DNA from: Porphyromonadaceae bacterium UBA7042 | Lineage (GTDB): Bacteria > Bacteroidota > Bacteroidia > Bacteroidales > Muribaculaceae | Direction: 5' to 3' | Length of the DNA: 47,630 nt | Assembly (NCBI GenBank): GCA_002494015.1 | Contig: DLAR01000065.1 | Coordinates: forward strand, 1 to 47,630 | Shown: piece after piece, positions 23,002-31,116 of the stretch | How the letters are laid out: each line of letters starts with the position of its first letter | Numbering within the stretch: position 1 is the first letter of the stretch | Notes under the pieces: generated by a model | What the model was told of the DNA's origin: nothing | The model's database searches: none | Seen by the model: the letters and a program-made list of their open reading frames with translations, nothing else | Position numbers and translations under genes: made by a program

Positions 23002-24996
23002 ATGGCTAAGTTCAACTATATACAGGTGGCGTTGCGCGGTGATGTGAATAACGCGACACGCACGATTTATTCTTATCCGGCAGGGGGTGGCAATGTCGAG
23101 GCCCGGTGGGACAGCACACTGGTGGAGCCGGGAGCGGCGTTGCAGCGTTTTCTTAACACGTCGGAGTGTTATGTGATGCAGTCGGTGCGTCGCGGACGTT
23201 ACTTTTCGATGATTGCCCGCAACACGGTTGACCCGTCGAGCGGTTATTATATGATTTCGATTTTTGTCGAGGCCGGCTGCTCGCTCTCGGGCAAGCAGAT
23301 GCTCTCGGCGTTCCCGGCATTGAAAAAGACACTTGTCGAGGAAGGCAAGCGTGACGACGAGGCGGTCGAGGCGGCTCTTGAAAGCGCGGGTGTGTCGGTT
23401 GAGCCGGTGCGTCTCGACTCGTGGAACTATGTCGCACCCGTGTTGCCCGAGGGGCAGCAGATTGTTGACGCTGCCTATCGCACCTATATTTCCATCCAAG
23501 AGCTGGAGTCGATTTTTTCGTTTCCGGCACAACCCGATTATGACCACTACCGCTGCGTGATTATCGTGTCGGCGACCACCTCGCTGCGTCCGGGTATAAA
23601 GATGACGCGCCTGACCGCCCCGATAAAAAAGCAATATGCAGTGGTGTGTCCCGATGGGGTGGAGACATCCGAGCCGGTAGCCTATGATGGCGACCGGTTG
23701 AAAATCGTCTATACCCGTGACGGATTTTCGCCGCGCGAGGAGACCGTGACGGTGGGACAGCCTGCGGCCTACGTCAAGTATGACGGGTCGACAATCCGTG
23801 TGCGTCCCGCCTCTCAGTGCGGAATCCGTTTCACCCGTCGTTTCAATCTTGCCGTGAGATCGGTGAAGGGAACGGCTATAAACGGTTACACTGTCAGCAT
23901 CAACGGCCGCCCGGTCAACACGATGGAGCGCACTGTAGACCTGACCGAGGTCGACCTCGCCGACGGCGCGACTGTCGAGATTCAGGCCGCGTCCAACAAT
24001 TACCGTCCGCTTAAACTCGAATTTTCGGCCGAAGACCTCCTGAAGCGCGAAACCATCGACTTGGAGTTGCATCCGATTGAGCAGGGGGTGACGCTGCGTC
24101 TCGATTTCGGGGAAGGACGAGTGTTTGAAGAACAGATTTCGATTGAAAAGAACACTTCGGAATATAACCGCCTTCATTCCGGCAATTTCCACGGTTTTCG
24201 CGCTCATCGTCAGGTGACACAGGACAATTCAGAGGTCTACAATGTCGATGTGCGTTTCACCGGAGGACGCCCCGTCGCTCCCAATTTCGAGGCATCGCGT
24301 GATGGTGATGCCAATGTCGACCGTGCTACGGCGAGTCATCGCGCCCCGGTGTTTGAGAATGTCTCTGATGATGTGCCTGACTCCCGCAACAGCGTGGATG
24401 CGTCGCTGCCCACGGTCGAGACTGAAATAACCCCGACCGATGCCGACGGTCACGATGATACCCGTGGCAAGAACCGTATAAAATGGATTCTCGCCGTTGC
24501 GGGAGCTGTCGTGCTGCTGGTGGTCGCGCTGACCTTGTTCCTGCCGCGCGGTGAGAAACTCGACGCGGTTCCCGCCGCCGAAACAGAACTTGCCGACACT
24601 GTCGCCCCGGCTGCCGCCCCGGCTCATGCAGCTCCGCTTGCCGGAGAGGATGCGGCCGATGTCGAATATCTCAATTCCACAAGCTGCTGGGAGGTGTCGC
24701 GTGTCACCGGAGAATCGGCCAAGAAACTGATGGCCGCCATCGAGAGCGGTGACATCGAGGGCGTGGTCAACAATGATTACTTTGCGGTAACCGGCCGATG
24801 CACCAACAGCAGGGCTGACGAAATCGCCGGATTGTTGTGGCGCGCCTACGGGTCGCCCGTCCGCGCGTCCAATGCAAAGACTCTCCGCAGCTCGGTCAAA
24901 GGCGGGGCTGTCGACCTTAACGCCCTCTATGAGGGATTGATGCGCCGCCGTCCCAAAGATGACGAGGCCAACACGACCCCGCGCCCGAAGCGTTAA
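23002..24996 (+). CDS. Single-pass membrane protein of unknown family
   Basis: The product is 664 residues from ATG 23002 (MAKFNYIQVALRGD); an ATG five codons upstream is possible. There is no signal peptide. Residues 1-260 look like one or two alpha/beta domains; 270-370 resemble PEGA-like beta repeats (INGYTVSINGRPVN, TIDLELHPIEQGV). A disordered stretch (430-490) leads to one membrane helix (about 495-515, WILAVAGAVVLLVVALTLFL), then an Ala/Pro linker and a 100-residue C-terminal domain (CWEVSRVTGESAKKLMAAIESGD...). The topology suggests cytoplasmic N-terminal and periplasmic C-terminal parts. I recognise no named family. The TAA stop is part of the next mini-hairpin. Confidence 0.75.
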   Translation: MAKFNYIQVALRGDVNNATRTIYSYPAGGGNVEARWDSTLVEPGAALQRFLNTSECYVMQSVRRGRYFSMIARNTVDPSSGYYMISIFVEAGCSLSGKQMLSAFPALKKTLVEEGKRDDEAVEAALESAGVSVEPVRLDSWNYVAPVLPEGQQIVDAAYRTYISIQELESIFSFPAQPDYDHYRCVIIVSATTSLRPGIKMTRLTAPIKKQYAVVCPDGVETSEPVAYDGDRLKIVYTRDGFSPREETVTVGQPAAYVKYDGSTIRVRPASQCGIRFTRRFNLAVRSVKGTAINGYTVSINGRPVNTMERTVDLTEVDLADGATVEIQAASNNYRPLKLEFSAEDLLKRETIDLELHPIEQGVTLRLDFGEGRVFEEQISIEKNTSEYNRLHSGNFHGFRAHRQVTQDNSEVYNVDVRFTGGRPVAPNFEASRDGDANVDRATASHRAPVFENVSDDVPDSRNSVDASLPTVETEITPTDADGHDDTRGKNRIKWILAVAGAVVLLVVALTLFLPRGEKLDAVPAAETELADTVAPAAAPAHAAPLAGEDAADVEYLNSTSCWEVSRVTGESAKKLMAAIESGDIEGVVNNDYFAVTGRCTNSRADEIAGLLWRAYGSPVRASNAKTLRSSVKGGAVDLNALYEGLMRRRPKDDEANTTPRPKR

Positions 24997-25046
24997 GAGA
25001 TCGTTCATGACTAATGGGTTAACATTTGTTATTAAACAACCTCTAA
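24994..25046. repeat. Mini-hairpin repeat with an enlarged loop
   Basis: Left arm TAAGAGATCGTT (24994-25005) contains the stop codon of the preceding gene; right arm AACAACCTCTAA (25035-25046) lies 23 bp before the aminotransferase start. Confidence 0.6.
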
Positions 25047-25069
25047 AAAATTTTTTCGGAAAAAAAGAA

Positions 25070-26266
25070 ATGCCTGAAGTATCCCATCGCGGCACAGTAA
25101 TGCCGTCATCCCCTATACGCCGCCTCGTCCCGCTGGCCAATGCCGCCAAGGACCGGGGGGTAAAAGTCTATCGTCTGAATATCGGACAACCCGACGTGCC
25201 CACCCCGCAGGAGGGACTGGACACACTGAAACATATCGACCGTAAGGTGCTTGAGTACAGTCCCTCAGAAGGACTGCTGTCGCTCCGCAAGAAGCTCCAC
25301 GAGTATTACCACACATATAATATCGATGTCGATGTCGACGACATTATAGTCACCACCGGCGGCAGCGAGGCCGTGCTTTTCGCTTTCATGGCCTGTCTCG
25401 ACCCCGGCGACGAAATCATCGTGCCTGAACCGGCCTATGCCAACTATATGGCTTTCGCAATATCGGCCGGGGCCAAAATTGTCACCGTGCCGTCGAGCAT
25501 CGACGAGGGATTCGCCCTTCCCCCGATGGAGAAGTTTGAGGAACTGATTACCCCGCGCACCAAGGGCATCCTCATCTGCAACCCCAACAACCCGACCGGT
25601 TACCTTTACACGATGAAAGAGATGCTGCAGCTCCGTGACATCGTCAAGAAACATGACCTGTTCCTGTTTTCCGACGAGGTTTATCGCGAGTTCTGCTACA
25701 CCGGAGCGCCTTATATCTCGGCCTTCCACCTCCCCGGTATCGAGGAACAGGTGGTGTTGATTGACTCGGTGTCAAAGCGTTACAATGAGTGCGGAATCCG
25801 TGTCGGGGCTCTCATAACCAAGCACAAGGAGCTGAAAAAGAACATCATGAAATTCTGTCAGGCCCGCTTGAGTCCGCCATTGCTCGGGCAACTCGTCGCC
25901 GAGGCTTCGATTGACACCCCCCGCGAGTACATGCTTGAGACCTACAACGAGTATGTCGAGCGCCGCAAGTTCATGATTGACCGTCTCAACCGCATCCCCG
26001 GCTGCTATTCACCCATCCCGATGGGCGCGTTCTACACCGTGGCGCGCCTGCCTGTCGACGATGCCGACAAGTTCTGCGAATGGTGCCTTGAGGAATTTGA
26101 ATGGGAGGGGCAGACCATCTTCATGGCTCCGGCATCGGGTTTTTACACGACTCCCGGCATGGGGCGCAACGAGGTGCGACTGGCCTATGTCCTCAACAAG
26201 GAGGAACTTGACCGCGCCATGACTGTTCTTGAACATGCGCTTGAGGCTTACAACAACCGTAAATAA
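25070..26266 (+). CDS. Class I/II PLP-dependent aminotransferase (aspartate type)
   Basis: The product is 398 residues from ATG 25070; 37 in-frame codons upstream run through a repeat and the preceding gene and are not family-like. Fold-type I features: NIGQPDVPTP, TTGGSEAV (phosphate cup), NPNNPTG (171-177), SDEVYREF, and the PLP-binding K236 in DSVSKRYNECGIRVG. This layout matches Bacteroidetes class I aminotransferases annotated as aspartate aminotransferase; the exact amino donor is inference. The U32 gene starts 21 bp downstream, probably in the same operon. Confidence 0.9.
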   Translation: MPEVSHRGTVMPSSPIRRLVPLANAAKDRGVKVYRLNIGQPDVPTPQEGLDTLKHIDRKVLEYSPSEGLLSLRKKLHEYYHTYNIDVDVDDIIVTTGGSEAVLFAFMACLDPGDEIIVPEPAYANYMAFAISAGAKIVTVPSSIDEGFALPPMEKFEELITPRTKGILICNPNNPTGYLYTMKEMLQLRDIVKKHDLFLFSDEVYREFCYTGAPYISAFHLPGIEEQVVLIDSVSKRYNECGIRVGALITKHKELKKNIMKFCQARLSPPLLGQLVAEASIDTPREYMLETYNEYVERRKFMIDRLNRIPGCYSPIPMGAFYTVARLPVDDADKFCEWCLEEFEWEGQTIFMAPASGFYTTPGMGRNEVRLAYVLNKEELDRAMTVLEHALEAYNNRK

Positions 26267-26287
26267 TGTTCATAATTCAGGACAGGG

Positions 26288-27529
26288 ATGAACAGGAAAG
26301 ATTTTGAGATAATGGCTCCGGTAGGGAGCTACGAGTCGCTTCACGCCGCGATTGAGGCCGGGGCCGATGCTGTCTATTTCGGAGTCGAGGGACTCAACAT
26401 GCGCTCCCGGTCGAGCGTCAATTTTACTCTCGACGACCTTCGCAACATCGCCACAATCTGTGACGAGGCCGGAGTCAAGAGTTATCTGACGGTCAACACC
26501 GTCATCTATGACAACGACATCGCCACTTGTCACGCAATCATCGACGCAGTTGCTTCGAGCGGTGTTTCGGCGATTATAGCCAGTGACGTGGCAGCGATTA
26601 TGTATGCCCGCAGCATCGGCGTGGAGGTTCATATCTCCACACAGGTCAACGTGACCAATATCGAGGCTGTCAGGTTTTACTCGCAATGGGCCGACGTTGT
26701 CGTTCTTGCCCGTGAGTTGAACCTTGATCAGGTCAAGGCGATCAGCGACGCTATCGAGCGTGAAAACATCTGCGGCCCGAGCGGTCGCCGGGTGCGCATC
26801 GAGATGTTCTGTCACGGCGCGCTGTGCATGGCCGTTTCGGGGAAATGCTATCTCAGCCTTCACGAGATGAATTCGAGCGCCAACCGCGGTGCCTGCACCC
26901 AGATCTGCCGCCGCTCCTATACTGTCACCGACCGCGAGACAGGCGACATGCTCGACATTGAGAACAAATACATAATGTCGCCCAAAGACTTGAAGACTAT
27001 TCACTTCCTCAACAAGATGATTGATGCGGGGGTGACTGTGTTCAAGATTGAAGGGCGCGCCCGCGGCCCCGAGTATGTCAAGGTGGCTGTGGAGTGCTAC
27101 TCGGCCGCTATTGACGCTATCTGTGACGGCAGCTATGGCGAGGAAAAGATTGCCGCGTGGGATGCCGAGCTTGAAAAGATTTTTAACCGTGGATTCTGGG
27201 ACGGCTATTATCTCGGCCAGAGGTTGGGTGAGTGGTCGTCAAAATATGGCTCGTCGGCAACCCGCGTCAAGCGTTATGCCGCCAAGGGGGTGCGTTATTT
27301 CCCGGCAATCGGTGTGGGCGAGTTTCTGATGGAGAGCGGCGAGCTGCACCTTGGCGACGAAATCGTCATCACCGGCCCGACCACAGGTGCTATTATAATG
27401 ACTGTCGAAGAAATGCGCGTCGACCTCAAGCCGGTCGACACCGTCAGCAAGGGCGAGAGTTTCTCAATCAAGACCGACAAGAAAATCCGTCCCAGCGACA
27501 AGCTCTATATCTGGGAAAAGAAATCCTGA
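26288..27529 (+). CDS. U32 family peptidase (TrhP/RlhA-like, RNA hydroxylation)
   Basis: The protein has 413 residues. N-terminal TIM-barrel-like part (IMAPVGSYESLHAAIEAGADAVYFG), then the U32 signature with clustered cysteines (EMFCHGALCMAVSGKCYLS, RGACTQICRR) that bind an Fe-S cluster, and FKIEGRARGPEYV. E. coli relatives TrhP (tRNA ho5U34) and RlhA (23S rRNA ho5C2501) use prephenate for RNA hydroxylation; the length and architecture fit TrhP better than the longer RlhA. Proteolytic activity is doubtful for this group. It follows the aminotransferase by 21 bp. Confidence 0.88.
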   Translation: MNRKDFEIMAPVGSYESLHAAIEAGADAVYFGVEGLNMRSRSSVNFTLDDLRNIATICDEAGVKSYLTVNTVIYDNDIATCHAIIDAVASSGVSAIIASDVAAIMYARSIGVEVHISTQVNVTNIEAVRFYSQWADVVVLARELNLDQVKAISDAIERENICGPSGRRVRIEMFCHGALCMAVSGKCYLSLHEMNSSANRGACTQICRRSYTVTDRETGDMLDIENKYIMSPKDLKTIHFLNKMIDAGVTVFKIEGRARGPEYVKVAVECYSAAIDAICDGSYGEEKIAAWDAELEKIFNRGFWDGYYLGQRLGEWSSKYGSSATRVKRYAAKGVRYFPAIGVGEFLMESGELHLGDEIVITGPTTGAIIMTVEEMRVDLKPVDTVSKGESFSIKTDKKIRPSDKLYIWEKKS

Positions 27530-27558
27530 ACCGTTAAGAGTAAAAATTCCGCTCTTTG

Positions 27559-27578
27559 TGCAATTTGCATGAATTGCA
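27559..27578. repeat. Small perfect hairpin after the U32 gene
   Basis: TGCAATT and AATTGCA around a 6-nt loop, 29 bp after the U32 stop. It may mark the transcript end; no convincing T-tract. Confidence 0.35.
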
Positions 27579-27632
27579 TTATATGTGTCATTTATTGACG
27601 CGGATGTAGTGTGAGGGGTAGGGGTTTTGGTG

Positions 27633-27640
27633 TAATTTTG
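27633..27640 (+). promoter_or_regulatory. -7 box TAATTTTG; predicted leaderless start of the next gene
   Basis: The last G is 7 bp before ATG 27647, so with the -7 numbering transcription would begin at the A of the start codon. No clear -33 element. Confidence 0.6.
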
Positions 27641-27646
27641 TCCGGT

Positions 27647-29836
27647 ATGAAACGGACAATATTCATCACTGTATCGCTGGCTGTGGCTGTGAGTGCCGCA
27701 GCCAAGTGGTTGCCCGAAAAACCGGCCGTGGGTGACGGCATCAGAGTTCTTGACTGTACATATAATCGTGAAAAACTTGTGTCATCCCGTCCCGCCGGCG
27801 AGTCGGGGCGATGGAATGTGACCGTGTCGGCCGACACGGTTGAGGATGGCATCGCCTATCGGTTCAAGTTTGTCGCCGCCGTGCCGATGGAGTCGTCGGG
27901 CGTGGCTGTGGCCTTTGACCGCGCGCCGTGGTCGAGCGACAACTATGTCATGATTCCCGCGAGTGTCTACGGTGGCAACCGCCAGCGCATCGTCAACCGA
28001 GGCTACGCGACGGGACTGGACCCTGCCGATTACCGTAACCCCGAGTTTGCGCTGACTTCCAACCCGATTCCGCAACTGTCGCCCGACTTCGGTGCGCCGT
28101 CGATGGTCGAGGTGAGTGTGTGCAACGCTGCCACTCCCGCCATCGTGGTTCATGACCGTAGAGCGCGTCGTGGCCACATTTTTCTGACCGACCAAGGCAT
28201 CGCGCAGGGTGACTCGGTCATCGACTATTCGCTTGTCGTCGAGGAGGCCCGCGACCGCTCGATGGCATCGGTTGTAATCGGCGCGCCCGGTGTCAGGGAG
28301 CGCAAGGCGCAGTTTATCGGCTTTACCGAGAGTCCCGACCGTGGCATGTCGTTCAAGCCGGGCGACTCGGTGGTGGTCAATGTCACCCATCTGTCTTTTC
28401 CCGCTCCCGAGGGGGTGACCACGACACTTGACCGCTTTATGAGTGCCCGCAAGATGGTGGCGCGCGGACGCGACCCGCGCAATCTGATGCCCATGAGCCA
28501 TGTGGGCAAAATCATGAACCGCAACATCGACGGCCGCTATATGGTGGCGAGCGACTCGGTTGAGTTCTATCGCCCCGATGAGGCCGACTGGATGGCCTAC
28601 GGGTGGATTGGCGGACTTATCAACACTTATCCCATGCTTGCGCTCGGTGATGACGAGCACCGCCGCAAGGTCGCGGCGACATTTGACTTCGCCCTTCCCC
28701 GCGCCAAGGGTGCGAGCGGCTACTATTATGACGTTTTGCTCCCCGACGGCACTGTCAAGTACCGCGATGCCGCCGCCGTGGTGCCCGGAATCGGCTTGAC
28801 CCGCCGCAACGGCGACGTGCTCTACTGGATGATAAAGCATTTTGACCTCATGAAGGAGCAGGGTCATGCCGATGAAATGAAGCCTGAATGGGAGGACGCT
28901 GTCAGGAGGCTCGCCGATGCCTTTGTCAACACATGGAACCTGCGGGGCACATGGGGCAACTATCTCGATGTCGAGAGTGGCGACGTGGCCGTTTACCGCA
29001 CCTCGGGCGGCGCGAGTGCCGTCGGCGGTCTCGCTCTCGCATACCGTTATTTTGACAATCCCGTTTACCTCGACATTGCCCGCAAGGCTGCCGCGCCGCT
29101 CTACGACGAGTTTGCAACCGTCGGTTTTACCTCGGGCGGCTGCGGCGACATTCTGCAGAACTCCGACTCCGAAACCGCCATCGCACTATGCACGTCGCTC
29201 GTCTCGCTCTATGAGACAACCGGCGAAAAGCAATATCTTGCACAGGCCGCCGACCTCGCCAATCTGTGCGCCACTTGGACAGTGTCGTGGGACTACATTC
29301 TTCCCTCCTCGACCCCTCTTGCCCGTCTCGGCGCCAACCTGACGGGAGCCGTGTGGGCAAGCACCCAGAACAAGCACGGCGCGCCCGGATTCTGCACCCT
29401 CTCGGGCGATGCGCTGTTTAAAATCTACCGTGCCACCGGCGACCGCCGCTATGCCGAGTTGCTGCGCGACATTATCCACGCCCATGCCGAGGGCATCCAG
29501 CCCGACGGACGCATCTCCGAGCGACTGACCTATTGCGATGCCGACCATCGCGGGTCGCGTGCCGACGGATGGCTGACCGGGTGGAACGAGACCAACGGCG
29601 CGTTGATGGCAATCGAGATTCCCAGCATATATGCCAACACCGCCACCGGAGAAGTCTACACTTTCGATGCCGTCGAGACCGCCGTCACCCGCCATGATGC
29701 CAAGGGAATGCAGCTCGCCGTCACCAACCCCACAGCCTATCCCGCGACAGTGACCATCCTCTCCGACACCCCCTCGGGCGAAACTCGCCACACGGTCACC
29801 GTCAACCCCGGCAAAACAGTGAAATGTAAGATTTGA
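27647..29836 (+). CDS. Exported (alpha/alpha)6-barrel protein, glycosidase-like
   Basis: The product is 729 residues from ATG 27647 with a signal peptide (MKRTIFITVSLAVAVSAAA). Residues 25-260 are beta-rich; about 300-640 form a helical region with repeated WMAYGWIGGLINTYP, WEDAVRRLADAFVNTW, ASAVGGLALAYRYF and YLAQAADLANLCATW motifs, typical of six-hairpin glycoside hydrolases and lyases; the end is a small beta domain. It is probably periplasmic or surface-exposed and active on a polysaccharide, but I cannot assign a GH family or catalytic residues. It stands alone, away from any SusC/SusD genes. Confidence 0.75.
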   Translation: MKRTIFITVSLAVAVSAAAKWLPEKPAVGDGIRVLDCTYNREKLVSSRPAGESGRWNVTVSADTVEDGIAYRFKFVAAVPMESSGVAVAFDRAPWSSDNYVMIPASVYGGNRQRIVNRGYATGLDPADYRNPEFALTSNPIPQLSPDFGAPSMVEVSVCNAATPAIVVHDRRARRGHIFLTDQGIAQGDSVIDYSLVVEEARDRSMASVVIGAPGVRERKAQFIGFTESPDRGMSFKPGDSVVVNVTHLSFPAPEGVTTTLDRFMSARKMVARGRDPRNLMPMSHVGKIMNRNIDGRYMVASDSVEFYRPDEADWMAYGWIGGLINTYPMLALGDDEHRRKVAATFDFALPRAKGASGYYYDVLLPDGTVKYRDAAAVVPGIGLTRRNGDVLYWMIKHFDLMKEQGHADEMKPEWEDAVRRLADAFVNTWNLRGTWGNYLDVESGDVAVYRTSGGASAVGGLALAYRYFDNPVYLDIARKAAAPLYDEFATVGFTSGGCGDILQNSDSETAIALCTSLVSLYETTGEKQYLAQAADLANLCATWTVSWDYILPSSTPLARLGANLTGAVWASTQNKHGAPGFCTLSGDALFKIYRATGDRRYAELLRDIIHAHAEGIQPDGRISERLTYCDADHRGSRADGWLTGWNETNGALMAIEIPSIYANTATGEVYTFDAVETAVTRHDAKGMQLAVTNPTAYPATVTILSDTPSGETRHTVTVNPGKTVKCKI

Positions 29837-29841
29837 TATTG

Positions 29842-29863
29842 AGATTATGAAACACCCTCTTAA
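29842..29863. repeat. Mini-hairpin family half-site
   Basis: GATTATGAAACACCCTCTTA directly after the stop of the previous gene; the right arm is conserved, the left arm is weak. It leads straight into the palindrome block. Confidence 0.5.
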
Positions 29864-29877
29864 TGTGGCGCAATAGC

Positions 29878-30083
29878 AATCTGACAAGATTGCTTCCTTG
29901 AATAGCCGTAGGTTGCGTTTGTGCAACCTACGGTAGATTAGCGGATTAAAGATAAATCTGTAAAGATTTTTCACAATGCGACGTGATTGAAAAATCTTTA
30001 CAGATTTTATTTATTAGATGATATGTTTCCGGGGGTTGAGAAACCGCAACCCCCGGCTATTCAAAGAATAATCCTGACGGATT
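29878..30083. repeat. Compound REP-like palindrome block
   Basis: In order: AATCTGACAAGATT (29878-29891); GTAGGTTGC stem (29906-29933); a perfect 20-bp stem with a 14-nt loop (29954-30007) whose arms each contain a further palindrome (AATCTGTAAAGATT, AATCTTTACAGATT); CCGGGGGTTG stem (30029-30056); AATCCTGACGGATT (30070-30083). An outer pair TTGAATAGCC (29899-29908) / GGCTATTCAA (30055-30064) closes the block. No ORF. It resembles multi-palindrome BIME/REP elements. Confidence 0.8.
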
Positions 30084-30097
30084 AAATATTACTCGGG

Positions 30098-30114
30098 GCA
30101 AAACTCAATTTTGC
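30098..30114. repeat. Hairpin GCAAAA/TTTTGC
   Basis: A short stem-loop after the licD 3' end (minus strand) and beside a CAACACCCTC fragment of the mini-hairpin family. Not a clear terminator. Confidence 0.35.
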
Positions 30115-30152
30115 AACACCCTCATTTTTTATGGGATGTATGGAATTTTATG

Positions 30153-30971
30153 CTACTTTTCCTCGCGGTATTCCCGGTAAGGGGTGTGGAGGTCGAGGTA
30201 GTCGAAGTTGTGCTGGACTCGCTTTTCGGGAGGAGGAACTGTCATGTAGTCTCCATACATGCACTTGAGGTAGGGGTCATAGTTCTTTATGCCCTGAACG
30301 GTGTGCCCCTCAAATTCAAACGGTCCGTAGACATCGGTTATCGTTTTGGGCAGTACTTTGCGGTAGCCGTCGGTGTAGCTTGCGGCGAGGTCGCAATTGT
30401 CGTAGTCGTAGCGGGTCAACACCTTGCGGATTGAGCGTTGCAGGCTGTTCATGGTGAACAGTTTGCGCACCAGTCTCGGCATCCAGCTCGACGGGCCGTG
30501 TCCGTGACGGAACGGGTCGCGGTGTACGAGGTAGAGGCACTGTTTCAGAAAGTGGTATTTCATGCACTGCCACCGGCGCGGTAGTGCCGCCGATGGATAG
30601 GCATCAAAGGGGAAGATGTCGATATAGCACCCCCCGAGGTAGTAAAGGTGGCGACGCTCGATGAGCGTTGTCGACGCATCCTGAATTTTGCCGAAGGGGA
30701 GGGGATAGAGCGGGTCGTTTTCGGCACATACGAATTCGAGCGGCTCGGGAAGCCATTCTTTGGCGTGGGCGATGAGGCGTTCATAGTCGGGGCGTGGCAT
30801 CGACACGTCGAGGTCGTCGTCCCACGGGATAAACCCCTTGTGGCGCACCGCGCCTATCATCGTGCCGCCGCAGATGCAGTAACGCAATCCGTGCCGGGCG
30901 CACACTTTGTCAAACTCCAGCAGGATGTTCAATATCCGTTGCTGAAGTTCCTTAATGTCATAATTAGCCAT
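30153..30971 (-). CDS. LicD family phosphotransferase
   Basis: The protein has 272 residues of the nucleotidyltransferase superfamily. Motifs: LDKVCARHGLRYCICGGTMIGAVRHKGFIPWDDDLDV-type block near residues 20-57 with the metal-binding acidic triplet DDDLD, and GCYIDIFPFDAYP. Founding member LicD moves phosphocholine onto surface glycans; in Bacteroidales such proteins decorate capsule or LPS with phosphorylated groups, donor unknown. No other glycan genes are adjacent, so the context adds little. It lies downstream of ettA on the same strand, separated by a palindrome block. Confidence 0.88.
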   Translation of the reverse strand: MANYDIKELQQRILNILLEFDKVCARHGLRYCICGGTMIGAVRHKGFIPWDDDLDVSMPRPDYERLIAHAKEWLPEPLEFVCAENDPLYPLPFGKIQDASTTLIERRHLYYLGGCYIDIFPFDAYPSAALPRRWQCMKYHFLKQCLYLVHRDPFRHGHGPSSWMPRLVRKLFTMNSLQRSIRKVLTRYDYDNCDLAASYTDGYRKVLPKTITDVYGPFEFEGHTVQGIKNYDPYLKCMYGDYMTVPPPEKRVQHNFDYLDLHTPYREYREEK

Positions 30972-31012
30972 TATCGTGATATGGTTATAACTAAAGTAAC
31001 GACTATAGACCC

Positions 31013-31097
31013 ACGTCTTCGACGTTGCATGGTCTTGGATGTCCCGCTCTCCCCACGCCGAGGCGTGGGGTTAAGCATGGTTCCGCCGCTCCGCGGC
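31013..31097. repeat. Triple-hairpin intergenic repeat
   Basis: Three GC-rich stems: ACGTC-ttc-GACGT (31013-31025), CCCCACGCC-ga-GGCGTGGGG (31051-31070) and GCCGC-tcc-GCGGC (31085-31097). No T-tract on either strand, so not ordinary terminators; more like a dispersed REP-type element between ettA and licD. Confidence 0.75.
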
Positions 31098-31116
31098 TTA
31101 GTGATATATGCGAGAA

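Noticed and set aside
22996..24207. 403-codon minus-strand open frame
   Set aside because: Antisense to residues of the same gene; rich in His, Arg and Leu as typical for reverse-frame translation, and no promoter or start context.
24959..25069. 37-residue N-terminal extension of the aminotransferase
   Set aside because: The extension is translated from the previous gene's end and a mini-hairpin repeat; the family starts at MPEVSHRG.
24229..25149. 306-codon minus-strand open frame opposite the unknown membrane protein
   Set aside because: It lies opposite a longer, better-supported plus-strand gene with a membrane helix and domain structure, crosses into the aminotransferase start, and its translation resembles no protein family. 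GC-rich codon bias opens this antisense frame.
27782..28867. 361-codon minus-strand open frame inside the glycosidase-like gene
   Set aside because: Shadow frame caused by codon bias; the plus-strand protein has a signal peptide and repeat structure across the same bases.
29842..29871. Short peptide ORF (MKHPLNVAQ) made by the mini-hairpin, with a similar MKHPLNNF at 75-101
   Set aside because: The shared MKHPL follows from the DNA repeat; other copies have no ATG or a different frame, so a conserved leader peptide is not supported.
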